A stretch of 64,000 nucleotides of DNA. Origin: Streptomyces sp. NBC_01571. GTDB lineage: Bacteria > Actinomycetota > Actinomycetes > Streptomycetales > Streptomycetaceae. Shown here piece by piece: positions 25,603-35,251 of the stretch. Within the stretch, counting starts at the first letter, position 1; each line of letters begins with the position of its first letter. The stretch spans positions 4,216,001 to 4,280,000 of the forward strand of contig NZ_JAPEPZ010000001.1 of assembly GCF_026339875.1 (NCBI RefSeq), written 5' to 3'. The notes beneath the pieces are model-generated. The model saw only the letters and a program-made list of their open reading frames with translations, had not been told where the DNA came from and ran no database searches. Position numbers and translations under genes: made by a program.

Positions 25603-26892
25603 ATGAGTGCCGACAGCGCCGCCGTACCCGTGCGCGCCCGCTGGAACAACCTGTTCCAGGGGCTGCAGAAGATGGGCCGCAGCCTTCAGCTCCCGATCGC
25701 GGTACTGCCTGCCGCGGGCATTCTCAACCGCTTCGGCCAGCCGGACATGTTCGGCTCGGACGGGCTCGGCTGGGACAGCGTCTCCAAGGTCATGAAGGGG
25801 GCCGGCGGCGCGCTGCTCGACGGCTCGCTCGGGTTGCCGCTGTTGTTCTGCGTCGGTGTGTCCATCGGCATGGCGAAGAAGGCGGACGGCTCCACCGCGC
25901 TCGCGGCGGTCGCGGGGTTCCTCGTCTACTTCGGCGTGCTGCACCAGTTCCCGGAGAGCTGTGCGCAGCAGGCGAAGGTGATCCAGAACATCGGCTGTCA
26001 GTTGCCCGACACCTCGGTGACGGCGTTCACCTACCAGAATCCGGGGGTCTTCGGCGGCATCGTCATGGGGCTGCTGACCGCCTACTTCTGGCAGCGGTTC
26101 CACCGCACCAGGCTGGTCGACTGGCTCGGCTTCTTCAACGGGCGCCGGCTCGTGCCGATCATCATGTCGTTCGTCGCCATCGTGTTCGCCGCGCTGTGTC
26201 TGTGGATCTGGCCGCCGATCGGCGACGGTCTGCAGACCTTCAGCGACTGGCTGGTCAGTCTCGGCGCATGGGGCGCGGGCGTGTTCGGTGTGGCGAACCG
26301 GGCGCTGCTGGTGATCGGTCTGCACCAGTTCCTGAACGTGCCCATCTGGTTCCAGTTCGGCAGTTACACCACGCCGGACGGGACGGTGGTGCACGGTGAC
26401 ATCAACATGTTCCTGCAGGGCGACCCGAACGCGGGTCAGTTCACCTCGGGCTTCTTCCCCATCATGATGTTCGCGCTGCCGGCCGCCTGTCTGGCCATGA
26501 CCCACTGCGCGAGGCCGCATCGCCGCAAGGAGATCGGCGGCATGATGCTCTCGCTCGCGCTGACGTCGTTCGTCACGGGCATCACCGAGCCGATCGAGTA
26601 CTCGTTCGTGTTCATCGCGCCGGTGCTGTACGCGGTCCACGCGGTGCTCACCGGTGTCTCCATGGCGGTGACGTGGGGGCTGGGCGTGCACGACGGCTTC
26701 AGCTTCTCGGCCGGTCTCATCGACTACGTCATCAACTGGAATCTGGCGACGAAACCGTGGGCGATCATCCCGATCGGGTTGTGCTTCGCCGTCCTGTACT
26801 ACGTGATCTTCCGGTTCGCGATCACCAGGTTCGACCTCAGGACGCCGGGACGGGAGCCGGAGGAAGAGGTCGAGGACCTCACCAAGGCGTAG
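25603..26892 (+). CDS. nagE1: GlcNAc PTS permease EIIC, NagE1-like
   Basis: 429 residues, 8-10 membrane helices. The EIIC hallmarks are LQKMGRSLQLPIAVLPAAG near the start, WLGFFNGRRLVPI, the GITEPIEYSFVF loop that forms part of the sugar site, and GLGVHDGFSFSAGLIDY. It takes up N-acetylglucosamine with concurrent phosphorylation through NagF. The ATG has AAAGGACGC upstream. The C-terminal EEEVEDLTKA is identical in the next gene, showing recent tandem duplication. A 20-bp-arm terminator follows. Confidence 0.94.
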   Translation: MSADSAAVPVRARWNNLFQGLQKMGRSLQLPIAVLPAAGILNRFGQPDMFGSDGLGWDSVSKVMKGAGGALLDGSLGLPLLFCVGVSIGMAKKADGSTALAAVAGFLVYFGVLHQFPESCAQQAKVIQNIGCQLPDTSVTAFTYQNPGVFGGIVMGLLTAYFWQRFHRTRLVDWLGFFNGRRLVPIIMSFVAIVFAALCLWIWPPIGDGLQTFSDWLVSLGAWGAGVFGVANRALLVIGLHQFLNVPIWFQFGSYTTPDGTVVHGDINMFLQGDPNAGQFTSGFFPIMMFALPAACLAMTHCARPHRRKEIGGMMLSLALTSFVTGITEPIEYSFVFIAPVLYAVHAVLTGVSMAVTWGLGVHDGFSFSAGLIDYVINWNLATKPWAIIPIGLCFAVLYYVIFRFAITRFDLRTPGREPEEEVEDLTKA

Positions 26893-26903
26893 CCCTCCCC
26901 CGC

Positions 26904-26943
26904 CCGAAAGGCCCCCGGACCTGCAGGTCCGGGGGCCTTTCGG
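26904..26943 (+). terminator. Terminator after nagE1
   Basis: A perfect 40-base palindrome (arm CCGAAAGGCCCCCGGACCTG) starting 11 bases after the nagE1 stop. It separates nagE1 from the independently controlled nagE2. Confidence 0.85.
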
Positions 26944-27022
26944 CATGTATGCAGGGGGTATTTCCGGTATGGCCGAGGCCACAAAATTCGTGGGTTCCTT
27001 ATCCCGCCTTCACCGTGCTACA

Positions 27023-27055
27023 ACAGGTCTACACCACTGAGTGGTGTAGACCACG
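27023..27055. promoter_or_regulatory. Back-to-back pair of DasR operators upstream of nagE2
   Basis: ACAGGTCTACACCACT (27023-27038) and AGTGGTGTAGACCACG (27040-27055) are two dre-like sites in mirror arrangement with one base between them. The inner 27 bases form a perfect palindrome around G27039. They lie 65-97 bases ahead of the nagE2 start. Confidence 0.88.
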
Positions 27056-27119
27056 CGGCCGCTGCCCGCCCGCTTTTCACCCTTCCCGTCCCCCGGCAGC
27101 GCCGGCACATGGAGGAACT

Positions 27120-28370
27120 ATGAGCACCGCCACCGCATCGGCGGCTCCCGCGAAGAAGCGGGGATCCGGCCTGTTCCAGGGCCTGCAGAAGGTCGGTCGC
27201 AGCCTACAGTTGCCGATCGCCGTGCTGCCGGCGGCGGGCATCCTGCTCCGCCTCGGCCAGCCGGACGTGTTCGGCAAGGACGGCCTCGGCTGGGACAAGG
27301 TGGCGTCCGTCTTCGCCACCGCCGGCGACGCGGTCTTCAGCAATCTGCCGTTGTTGTTCTGCGTCGGTATCGCCATCGGCTTCGCCAAGAAGTCCGACGG
27401 TTCTACCGCGCTGGCGGCGCTGGTCGGCTTCCTGGTCTACAAGAACGTACTCACCGCGTTCCCCATCACCGACGCCAAGGTCACCAAGGGTGTGGACGTC
27501 GCCGCGACGTACAACGACCCGAAGGTCCTCGGCGGCATCATCATGGGCCTGATAGCCGCCGTCACCTGGCAGCGGTTCCACCGCACCAAGCTGCCCGACT
27601 GGCTCGGCTTCTTCAACGGCCGCCGGCTCGTCCCGATCCTGATGGCCTTCATCGGCACCGCCGTCGGTGTCTTCTTCGGTCTGGTCTGGGAGCCCATCGG
27701 CGACGTCATCACCAACTTCGGTGAGTGGATGACCGGACTCGGTGCCGTTGGCGCGGGCATCTTCGGCGCCATCAACCGTGCGCTGCTCCCGGTCGGCATG
27801 CACCAGTTCGTCAACACGGTGGCCTGGCAGGAGATCGGTACCTACAAGGACTCCGCCGGCGCCGTGTGGCACGGCGACCTGCCGCGCTTCTTCCACGGTG
27901 ACCCGACCGCCGGCCAGTTCATGACGGGCTTCTTCCCCATCATGATGTTCGCCCTCCCGGCCGCCGCCTTGGCCATCACGCACTGCGCCCGCCCCGAGCG
28001 CCGCAAGGCCGTCGGCGGCATGATGCTCTCCCTCGCGCTGACGTCGTTCGTCACCGGCATCACCGAACCGATCGAGTTCTCGTTCATGTTCATCGCGCCG
28101 GTCCTGTACGTGATCCACGCGGTGCTGACCGCGCTCTCGCTGGCCGTCACCTGGGCCCTGGGCGTCCACCACGGCTTCAGCTTCTCGGCAGGCGCCATCG
28201 ACTACTTCCTCAACTGGAACCTGGCCACCAAGCCATGGCTGATCATCCCGATCGGCCTGGTCTTCGCGGTGATCTACTACGTGGTCTTCCGCTTCGCGAT
28301 CCTCAAGTTCAACCTCGCCACCCCGGGCCGCGAGCCCGAAGAGGAGGTCGAGGACCTCACGAAGGCGTGA
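27120..28370 (+). CDS. nagE2: GlcNAc PTS permease EIIC, NagE2-like
   Basis: 416 residues, same fold and motifs as NagE1 (LQKVGRSLQLPIAVLPAAG, WLGFFNGRRLVPI, GITEPIEFSFMF, GVHHGFSFSAGAIDY). In S. coelicolor NagE2 is the main GlcNAc transporter; that role is carried over by similarity and order. The ATG at 27120 follows GGAGGAACT. The promoter has a double DasR site, so it is likely under tighter control than nagE1. The same C-terminal tail as NagE1 supports duplication. Confidence 0.94.
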   Translation: MSTATASAAPAKKRGSGLFQGLQKVGRSLQLPIAVLPAAGILLRLGQPDVFGKDGLGWDKVASVFATAGDAVFSNLPLLFCVGIAIGFAKKSDGSTALAALVGFLVYKNVLTAFPITDAKVTKGVDVAATYNDPKVLGGIIMGLIAAVTWQRFHRTKLPDWLGFFNGRRLVPILMAFIGTAVGVFFGLVWEPIGDVITNFGEWMTGLGAVGAGIFGAINRALLPVGMHQFVNTVAWQEIGTYKDSAGAVWHGDLPRFFHGDPTAGQFMTGFFPIMMFALPAAALAITHCARPERRKAVGGMMLSLALTSFVTGITEPIEFSFMFIAPVLYVIHAVLTALSLAVTWALGVHHGFSFSAGAIDYFLNWNLATKPWLIIPIGLVFAVIYYVVFRFAILKFNLATPGREPEEEVEDLTKA

Positions 28371-28388
28371 GCCGTCCGGCCGTATGAC

Positions 28389-28426
28389 CGAAGGCCCCCG
28401 GAACCAGTCGGTTCCGGGGGCCTTCG
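28389..28426 (+). terminator. Terminator after nagE2
   Basis: Seventeen-base perfect arms (CGAAGGCCCCCGGAACC) around AGTC, 18 bases after the nagE2 stop. It may also serve the convergent MBL-fold gene. Confidence 0.85.
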
Positions 28427-28441
28427 CGTACGCAGGGGCGG

Positions 28442-29194
28442 TCAGATCTCGTACGACATGCGAGGCGTCGCCAGATCCGCCGGGCCCGAGTACACCGTGC
28501 GGGCGTCGGCCAGGTTGATCCGGGGGTCCGTCCACGGCGGGATGTGGGTGAGCAGGAGACGCCGGGCGCCGGCGCGGCTGGCCGTCTCGCCCGCCTCACG
28601 GCCGTTGAGATGCAGGTCGGGGATGTTCTCCTTGCCGTGCGTGAACGCGGCCTCGCAGAGGAACAGGTCGGTGTCCCGGGCGAGTTCGTCCAGCGTCCCG
28701 GTGACGCCCGTGTCCCCGGAGTACGTCATCGACTTCCCCCCGTGCTCGACACGGATGGCGTACGCCTCCACGGGGTGCCGGACCCGTTCCGTGTGGACGG
28801 TGAACGGGCCGATCTCGAACGAGCCCGGCTTGACCGTGTGGAAGTCGAAGACCTCGCTCATCGAGGAGGCGGTGGGAGTGTCCGCGTACGCGGTGGTCAG
28901 GCGCTGCTCCGTGCCCTCGGGTCCGTAGACGGGGATCGGGTCGCAGCGGCCGCCCTCGTGGCGGTAGTAGCGCGCGACGAAGTACGCGCACATGTCGATG
29001 CAGTGGTCGGCGTGCAGATGGCTGAGGAAGATCGCGTCGAGGTCGTAGAGACCGCAGTGGCGCTGCAGCTCGCCAAGGGCACCGTTGCCCATGTCGAGAA
29101 GCAGCCGGAAGCCGTCGGCCTCTACGAGGTAGCTCGAGCAGGCCGATTCCGCGGACGGGAACGACCCCGAGCAGCCGACGACGGTGAGCTTCAT
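28442..29194 (-). CDS. MBL-fold metal-dependent hydrolase
   Basis: 250 residues of the metallo-beta-lactamase/RNase Z-like fold. The metal motif HLHADH (H59, H61, D63, H64) is intact, with further ligands in the Asp of SGDTG and in LLLTHIPPW. VVGCSGSFPSAESACSSYLVE and LLLDMGNGALG resemble the cyclic-nucleotide phosphodiesterase/RNase Z branch. The exact substrate is not clear. The ATG at 29194 has GGAGG at long spacing. Divergent from the PemK-like gene. Confidence 0.9.
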   Translation of the reverse strand: MKLTVVGCSGSFPSAESACSSYLVEADGFRLLLDMGNGALGELQRHCGLYDLDAIFLSHLHADHCIDMCAYFVARYYRHEGGRCDPIPVYGPEGTEQRLTTAYADTPTASSMSEVFDFHTVKPGSFEIGPFTVHTERVRHPVEAYAIRVEHGGKSMTYSGDTGVTGTLDELARDTDLFLCEAAFTHGKENIPDLHLNGREAGETASRAGARRLLLTHIPPWTDPRINLADARTVYSGPADLATPRMSYEI

Positions 29195-29453
29195 AAGAGC
29201 TGGAACCTCCGCGCTGACAGGAAGTGCAGAGAGTAAGTGCGGTAGGCAACTACTCGGAGCAGATACGGGAACGGGGGTCGTGCGGTCCGTCGAGCGTAAG
29301 GCGCAAAAGGGCGGGTCGCTCCTCCGCCAGGGGCCGTTGTGGGCGAACTCACCTGTGCTGTCACCGGTTCGGATGGACGCTCGGACGAAGGTGGGACGGG
29401 CGCGTCGCGCGGGCGGGGGGCGCGACGGGGTGCGCGCCGGTACCTTCTTTGGT

Positions 29454-29921
29454 ATGGACACGTCCTGGTGGCTCGCGTTGGCGGCCGTGGTGCTGCTCGC
29501 GCTCGTCGCGACGCTGGTGGACGGCTGGGGGCGCCGTGGGCGCCGGCCCGCCGCGCGTACCCGGCCGCCCGGCCGGCCCGGCCGGCGCCCCGGCGGGGTG
29601 CGGCGGGGGACGCGGCCCCGGCCGGCGGAGATCTGGTGGGCGAACGTCCCCTACGAGGACATGTCCGGGGGGAAGGACCGGCCGTGTCTGGTGCTGGTGG
29701 TGCGGGGGAAGCGGGCGACCGTCGCGAAGATCACGAGCAAGTACCACGACGAGCGGGCCGGGGTGATCCCGCTGCCGCCCGGGGCGGTCGGTGACGCGCA
29801 CGGGCGGACGAGTTTCCTGGAGACGGATGAGCTGCGCGAGGTGTCCGTGGGGGAGTTCCGGCGGCGGGTCGGGGTGGTAGATCCGGTGCTGTGGGACCAG
29901 GTCCGCCACCTGGCCGACTGA
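29454..29921 (+). CDS. PemK/MazF-like protein with N-terminal membrane anchor
   Basis: 155 residues. The first 25 residues form one membrane helix (WWLALAAVVLLALVATLV). A basic Arg/Pro/Gly linker (about 26-57) follows. A PemK/MazF-type fold begins with AEIWWANVPYEDMSGGKDRPCLVL, and later TSFLETDELREV. No antitoxin gene is adjacent on either strand, and MazF normally lacks an anchor, so it may not be an active toxin. No clear ribosome site precedes the ATG. A GC-rich hairpin follows. Confidence 0.8.
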   Translation: MDTSWWLALAAVVLLALVATLVDGWGRRGRRPAARTRPPGRPGRRPGGVRRGTRPRPAEIWWANVPYEDMSGGKDRPCLVLVVRGKRATVAKITSKYHDERAGVIPLPPGAVGDAHGRTSFLETDELREVSVGEFRRRVGVVDPVLWDQVRHLAD

Positions 29922-29946
29922 GCCGCGTCGCCCACCTGACCCGCCC

Positions 29947-29965
29947 CTGGGGGCTCCGCCCCCAG
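29947..29965 (+). terminator. Hairpin after the PemK-like gene
   Basis: Perfect 8-bp arms (CTGGGGGC) around TCC, 25 bases after the stop. GC-rich and without a T-run, as usual in Streptomyces. Confidence 0.55.
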
Positions 29966-30012
29966 CTCCCCGCCGAGGGGCTGCGGCCCTGGACCCCCGA
30001 TCGCCCGAAGGG

Positions 30013-30124
30013 CTCGTCCTCGAACGCCGGACGGGCTTGACATACATGGCCCCGGCGCCGGCCTTCGAGGGCGGCCGATCAGCGCAGCCCCGCGCCCTCA
30101 GCCCGTCCGGCGTTCGAGGACGAG
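30013..30124. repeat. Intergenic inverted repeat, 25-bp perfect arms
   Basis: Arms at 30013-30037 and 30100-30124 (core CTCGAACGCCGGACGGG) face each other across 62 bases. From memory, sequences of this type recur between genes in many Streptomyces genomes. Its role here could be transcript end protection between the convergent PemK-like and cysM genes. Confidence 0.7.
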
Positions 30125-30204
30125 GCCGTTCAGGCCGAAGCGGGGGTCCAGGGGGCGGCAGCCCCCCAGGTAGGGACGGGTAGGGGCGAACCCCGCCGGG
30201 GGCC

Positions 30205-31572
<1,368 letters not shown>

Positions 31573-31597
31573 TCACGGCCGTACGGCGGCGGCGCGA

Positions 31598-31699
31598 TCA
31601 GGGCGTACAGATGGCGCTCTGCAGCCTGCACAGGTCGACGTGCAGCCGCGCCACGAGCAGCACGCCCGGCGTCTTCTCGCTCACGTCCTGGGAAACCAT
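31598..31699 (-). CDS. Cysteine-containing leader peptide upstream of cysO
   Basis: A 33-residue reading frame, MVSQDVSEKTPG... then ARLHVDLCRLQSAICTP. It matches the short leader peptides seen ahead of sulfur-assimilation genes in Streptomyces (HVDLCR core). Two cysteine codons lie near the end (residues 24 and 31), as needed for cysteine-dependent ribosome stalling. A TACGAT -10 box (31706-31711) puts the transcript start at about the ATG, so it is likely leaderless. Expected role: attenuation of cysO-cysM when cysteine is plentiful. Confidence 0.75.
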   Translation of the reverse strand: MVSQDVSEKTPGVLLVARLHVDLCRLQSAICTP

Positions 31700-31778
31700 G
31701 GGCTCATCGTATCGATTCCCGCCCGGGATCCCCGAGTGCGGTCTCGCATTCCGGATACTTTCGGGCCGGAGGGTGAGA

Positions 31779-32201
31779 TCAGTAGGTCTCTACGACCTTG
31801 ACCTCCTCCTCCGTGACCTCGCCCTCCAGGATCCGGTACGAACGGAACTGGAAGGGCCCGGCGTCGTCGGTGTCCGCGGTCGAGACGAGGACGTAGTGGG
31901 CGCCGGGCTCGTTGGCGTAGGAGATGTCCGTGCGGGAGGGGTACGCCTCGGTCGCCGTGTGGGAGTGGTAGATGATCACCGGCTCCTCGTCGCGGTCGTC
32001 CATCTCGCGGTACAGCTTCAGCAGGTCGCCCGAGTCGAACTCGTAGAAGGTGGGCGAACGGGCGGCGTTGAGCATGGGGATGAAGCGCTCGGGGCGGCCC
32101 GCGCCCGCCGGGCCCGCGACGACGCCGCACGCCTCGTCGGGGTGGTCCTGGCGCGCGTGCGCGACGATCTGGTCGACGAGGGCCTGAGTGATGGTCAGCA
32201 T
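31779..32201 (-). CDS. mec: Mec-type JAMM metallopeptidase
   Basis: 140 residues with a full JAMM zinc motif: E23 in DEACG, then H79-S-H81-x7-S89-x2-D92. The mycobacterial homologue releases cysteine from the CysO-cysteine adduct; it lies in the same order here (mec, cysO, cysM on one strand). In this organism it may also trim the Met-Ala from CysO. The gene has its own space ahead of the leader peptide, suggesting a separate promoter. Cytoplasmic. Confidence 0.93.
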   Translation of the reverse strand: MLTITQALVDQIVAHARQDHPDEACGVVAGPAGAGRPERFIPMLNAARSPTFYEFDSGDLLKLYREMDDRDEEPVIIYHSHTATEAYPSRTDISYANEPGAHYVLVSTADTDDAGPFQFRSYRILEGEVTEEEVKVVETY

Positions 32202-32219
32202 GTCGGCCAGGATAAGCAG

Positions 32220-32260
32220 ACGGGCCGCCCCGTACCGAGGAGTGGTACGGGGCGGCCCGT
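32220..32260 (-). terminator. Terminator after the amino-acid permease
   Basis: Seventeen-base perfect arms (ACGGGCCGCCCCGTACC) around seven bases. It lies 52 bases after the permease stop, and 19 bases ahead of mec, so it isolates the cys cluster. Confidence 0.85.
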
Positions 32261-32311
32261 ATGCCGGACGTCCGAGCGGCGGCCCGTGCGGGCCGGACGT
32301 CTGCGGCCGGG

Positions 32312-33772
32312 TCAGTGGGCCTTCTCGAAGGTGGGCTCACGGCGCTCGGTGACCTGCGGGTTGCGGGTCTTGAGGACGGCCCAGCCCACGGCCAGCGCGA
32401 CGGCCCAGACGGCCATCACGTAGAGGCAGATGCGGGAGTCGGCGTCATAGGCGATCAGGCCCGTGACGAAGAGCAGGAACGCGACCGCGACCCAGCTGCA
32501 CTTCGCGCCGCCCGGGGCCGGGAAGGACGAGGCCGGCAGGCGTCCGGCGTCGACCGCGCGGCGGTAGAGGATGTGGCTGACCAGGATCATCAGCCAGGTC
32601 CAGATGCCGGCCGCGGTGGCCACCGAGGTGACGTAGCCGAAGGCCTTCTCCGGGACGATGTAGTTCAGGATCACGCCGATGCCCATGAAGAGCACGGAGA
32701 CCGTGATGCCGAAGGCCGGGGTCTTGGTCGAGGAGAGCTTGTTGAAGATCTTCGGCGCCTCGCCGTTGTCGGCGAGGGTGCGCAACATGCGGCCCGTGGA
32801 GTACATGCCGGAGTTGCAGGACGACAGGGCGGCGGTGAGCACGACGAAGTTGACGATGCCGGCGCCGGCCGGGATGCCGATCTTCGCGAAGGCCTCCACG
32901 AAGGGGCTCACCCCGGGGGCGAACTCCGTCCACTTCACGACGCAGAGGATGACCGTGAGCGCGCCGACGTAGAAGAGGGCGATGCGCCACGGGAGGGTGT
33001 TGATCGCCTTGGGAAGCGTCTTCTCGGGGTTCTCGGACTCGCCCGCGGTGACGCCGACGAGCTCGACGGCGAGGTAGGCGAACATGACGCCCTGGAGGGT
33101 CATCAGGGAGGAGCCGATGCCCTTGGGGAAGAAGCCGTCGAACTGCCAGAGGTTGGCGACGGAGGCGGTGTCACCGGCGGAGCTGAAGCCGAAGGTGAGC
33201 ACGCCGAGGCCGATCACGATCATGCCGATCAGCGCGGTGACCTTGACCATCGAGAACCAGAACTCGATCTCGCCGAAGAGCTTCACCGAGATCAGGTTCG
33301 CCACGAAGAGGACGACCAGGAACACCAGTGCGGTCACCCATTGGGGGACGGCCGGGAACCAGTAGTGGACGTAGATCGCGGCGGCGGTCAGCTCGGCCAT
33401 GCCGGTGACCACCCACATCAGCCAGTACGTCCAGCCGGTGAAGTAGCCGAAGAACGGGCCGAGGAACTCGCGGGAGTACTCCGCGAAGGACCCCGAGACC
33501 GGGCGGTACAGGAGCAGTTCGCCGAGTGCCCGCATGATGAAGAAGATGATCACGCCGGCCAGGGCGTACATGAGGATGAGGCTGGGGCCGGCCTTGGCGA
33601 TGTTCGCCCCGGCGCCCAGGAAGAGACCGACGCCGATGGCGCCGCCGATCGCGATCATCTGGACCTGGCGGCTTCCGAGCCCTCGCTCGTACCCCTCTTC
33701 GGGGGCGTCGCCGCCCACGGCCTCACTGCCCGCACGCGGCTCGTCGGTCTGGTCGACCTGCGATGAGGTCAT
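32312..33772 (-). CDS. Amino-acid permease (APC superfamily, AAT type)
   Basis: 486 residues, 12 membrane helices. The start of the transport core IAIGGAIGVGLFLGAG and the EYSREFLGP / GWTYWLMWV segments are typical of amino-acid transporters of the CycA/GabP group. FGEIEFWFSMVKV follows in helix 6. The charged N-terminal 40 residues are cytoplasmic. ATG at 33772 is chosen because GGAGAAAGG lies upstream; an ATG seven codons earlier is possible. Substrate not determined. Monocistronic, with a strong terminator. Confidence 0.92.
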   Translation of the reverse strand: MTSSQVDQTDEPRAGSEAVGGDAPEEGYERGLGSRQVQMIAIGGAIGVGLFLGAGANIAKAGPSLILMYALAGVIIFFIMRALGELLLYRPVSGSFAEYSREFLGPFFGYFTGWTYWLMWVVTGMAELTAAAIYVHYWFPAVPQWVTALVFLVVLFVANLISVKLFGEIEFWFSMVKVTALIGMIVIGLGVLTFGFSSAGDTASVANLWQFDGFFPKGIGSSLMTLQGVMFAYLAVELVGVTAGESENPEKTLPKAINTLPWRIALFYVGALTVILCVVKWTEFAPGVSPFVEAFAKIGIPAGAGIVNFVVLTAALSSCNSGMYSTGRMLRTLADNGEAPKIFNKLSSTKTPAFGITVSVLFMGIGVILNYIVPEKAFGYVTSVATAAGIWTWLMILVSHILYRRAVDAGRLPASSFPAPGGAKCSWVAVAFLLFVTGLIAYDADSRICLYVMAVWAVALAVGWAVLKTRNPQVTERREPTFEKAH

Positions 33773-34095
33773 GTGTGGTGCGCCTTTCTCCATGCCGTTC
33801 CGAGCCAGTCCCCCTGGCCTCGGATCGGGTTCCGATCCCCCCGGATTGATGGAGCTTGTGCCTGGCCGGCGATCCGCCGGCTCGGTGGCGCACCCGACCG
33901 GACGTGGGTGGTGTCCTGTCGGGCGGTCGTGAAGATTTATCACGACCGCAACGGACGGGGCGGGCGGCTCGTGTAGTGCACACCACAGGGAGAAGCGGAC
34001 AAAGAGACCACAGCGCTATATAGCAGGCCGCAACGGTGACGGGATCGTTATCCGGATTTGAGCGTCCTCTGAGCGAACGCCGAAATGCGGAGAGA

Positions 34096-34701
34096 TCACG
34101 GCATAAGGGTCTCGACGAGCGTCTCCTGGAGACCGCCCAGCCAGAGGTACGCCATCACCATCGGCTTGCGCGGGTCCTCGTCGGGAAGACGGTAGAGGAG
34201 GTCGGTGTCCTCCTCGTCGACGACGTCGAGCCGGGCGCCGATCGCCAGCCGCAGGTCGTTGAGCGCGCGCAGCCACGACTCGGACTCCGGGACGGAGAGC
34301 TTGAGGACCGCACCGCCGTCGCCCGCCGTGGTGAGCGCGTCGAGGCAGCGGATCACCACGAGGGCGTTCTCACGCTTGCCCGCGCGCAGGTCGTTCTCGG
34401 TGAAGCGGCGGAACTCGGAGGAGTACGCCCGCTGCTCCTCGGCCTGCTCCGGCGAGGCGGCTTCGACGCCGGGGCCGCTGTAGGCGTCCGGGAAGAGGCG
34501 CTGCAGCACCGGGTCGGAGGGCGGCTCGCTGGGGCCCTCCGCGAACAGCTCCGCGAGCGGGTCGTCGGGGGCGTCCTCCGCGGGGCCGGGACCGATGAGC
34601 TCCAGGAGCTGCACGGCGAGGGAGCGGATGATGGAGATCTCGACCTCGTCGAGCGCGACGGCCGCGCCGCCGTCGGGGAGCGGTTCGAAGTGTCCTGGCA
34701 T
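34096..34701 (-). CDS. DUF2017 protein
   Basis: 201 residues, soluble, acidic. DUF2017 hallmarks: LDEVEISIIRSLAVQLLELI near the start, DPVLQRLFPDAY, and YLWLGGLQETLVETLMP at the end. This family is found in actinobacteria next to clpS, as here (clpS is 58 bases upstream on the same strand), but its function is unknown. Probable clpS-DUF2017 operon. Confidence 0.92.
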   Translation of the reverse strand: MPGHFEPLPDGGAAVALDEVEISIIRSLAVQLLELIGPGPAEDAPDDPLAELFAEGPSEPPSDPVLQRLFPDAYSGPGVEAASPEQAEEQRAYSSEFRRFTENDLRAGKRENALVVIRCLDALTTAGDGGAVLKLSVPESESWLRALNDLRLAIGARLDVVDEEDTDLLYRLPDEDPRKPMVMAYLWLGGLQETLVETLMP

Positions 34702-34759
34702 GGAGTGAGTTCGCTACTTCCGGTCCTGCTCGCGGTTTCGGGGCTTTTCGGTGGTCCGG

Positions 34760-35077
34760 TTACTTCCGGTCCTGCTGAAGGGTGGCCCACAGACCGTAGC
34801 CGTGCATCGCCTGCACGTCGCGCTCCATCTCCTCGCGCGTGCCGCTGGAGACGACCGCCCGGCCCTTGTGGTGGACGTCGAGCATGAGCTTGGTGGCCTT
34901 GTCCTTGGTGTACCCGAAGTACGTCTGGAAGACATACGTCACGTAACTCATGAGGTTGACCGGGTCGTTGTGCACGATCGTGATCCAGGGGACGTCCGGC
35001 TCGGGCACGGCGAAGACCTCCTCCGCCGACTCGGTCTTTTCGGTCTCTAGGGGTGCGGGAGCCGTCACACGGCCCAT
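34760..35077 (-). CDS. clpS: ClpS adaptor of Clp protease
   Basis: 105 residues. ClpS core: [21 protein letters not shown] (N-end-rule pocket), [19 protein letters not shown] and [20 protein letters not shown]. It binds substrates with bulky N-terminal residues and hands them to ClpA/ClpC. The first 25 residues are a flexible tail. The ATG at 35077 is preceded by little ribosome-site sequence. Divergent from pncB, first in an operon with the DUF2017 gene. Confidence 0.95.
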   Translation of the reverse strand: MGRVTAPAPLETEKTESAEEVFAVPEPDVPWITIVHNDPVNLMSYVTYVFQTYFGYTKDKATKLMLDVHHKGRAVVSSGTREEMERDVQAMHGYGLWATLQQDRK

Positions 35078-35251
35078 GCTGCCACCACAAGGGGGTGCCC
35101 GCACAAACGGGCCCGACAAACCGGACCCACAAATCGTCAGAGTGACGAGATGGGGGTACGATCCCGTGCTGTGCGGCGATTCCGGGGGACGACCCCCGGC
35201 CCCCCGGCCCCGTGCCGGGGGACACGGAGCGATGAGTGCGAGGAGAGCACA

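Noticed and set aside
27023..27055. Terminator hairpin upstream of nagE2
   Set aside because: The palindrome fits two DasR sites exactly, and a separate strong terminator is already present at 26904-26943.
29454..29921. Complete toxin-antitoxin module
   Set aside because: No antitoxin-like gene was found on either side; only the PemK-like half is present.
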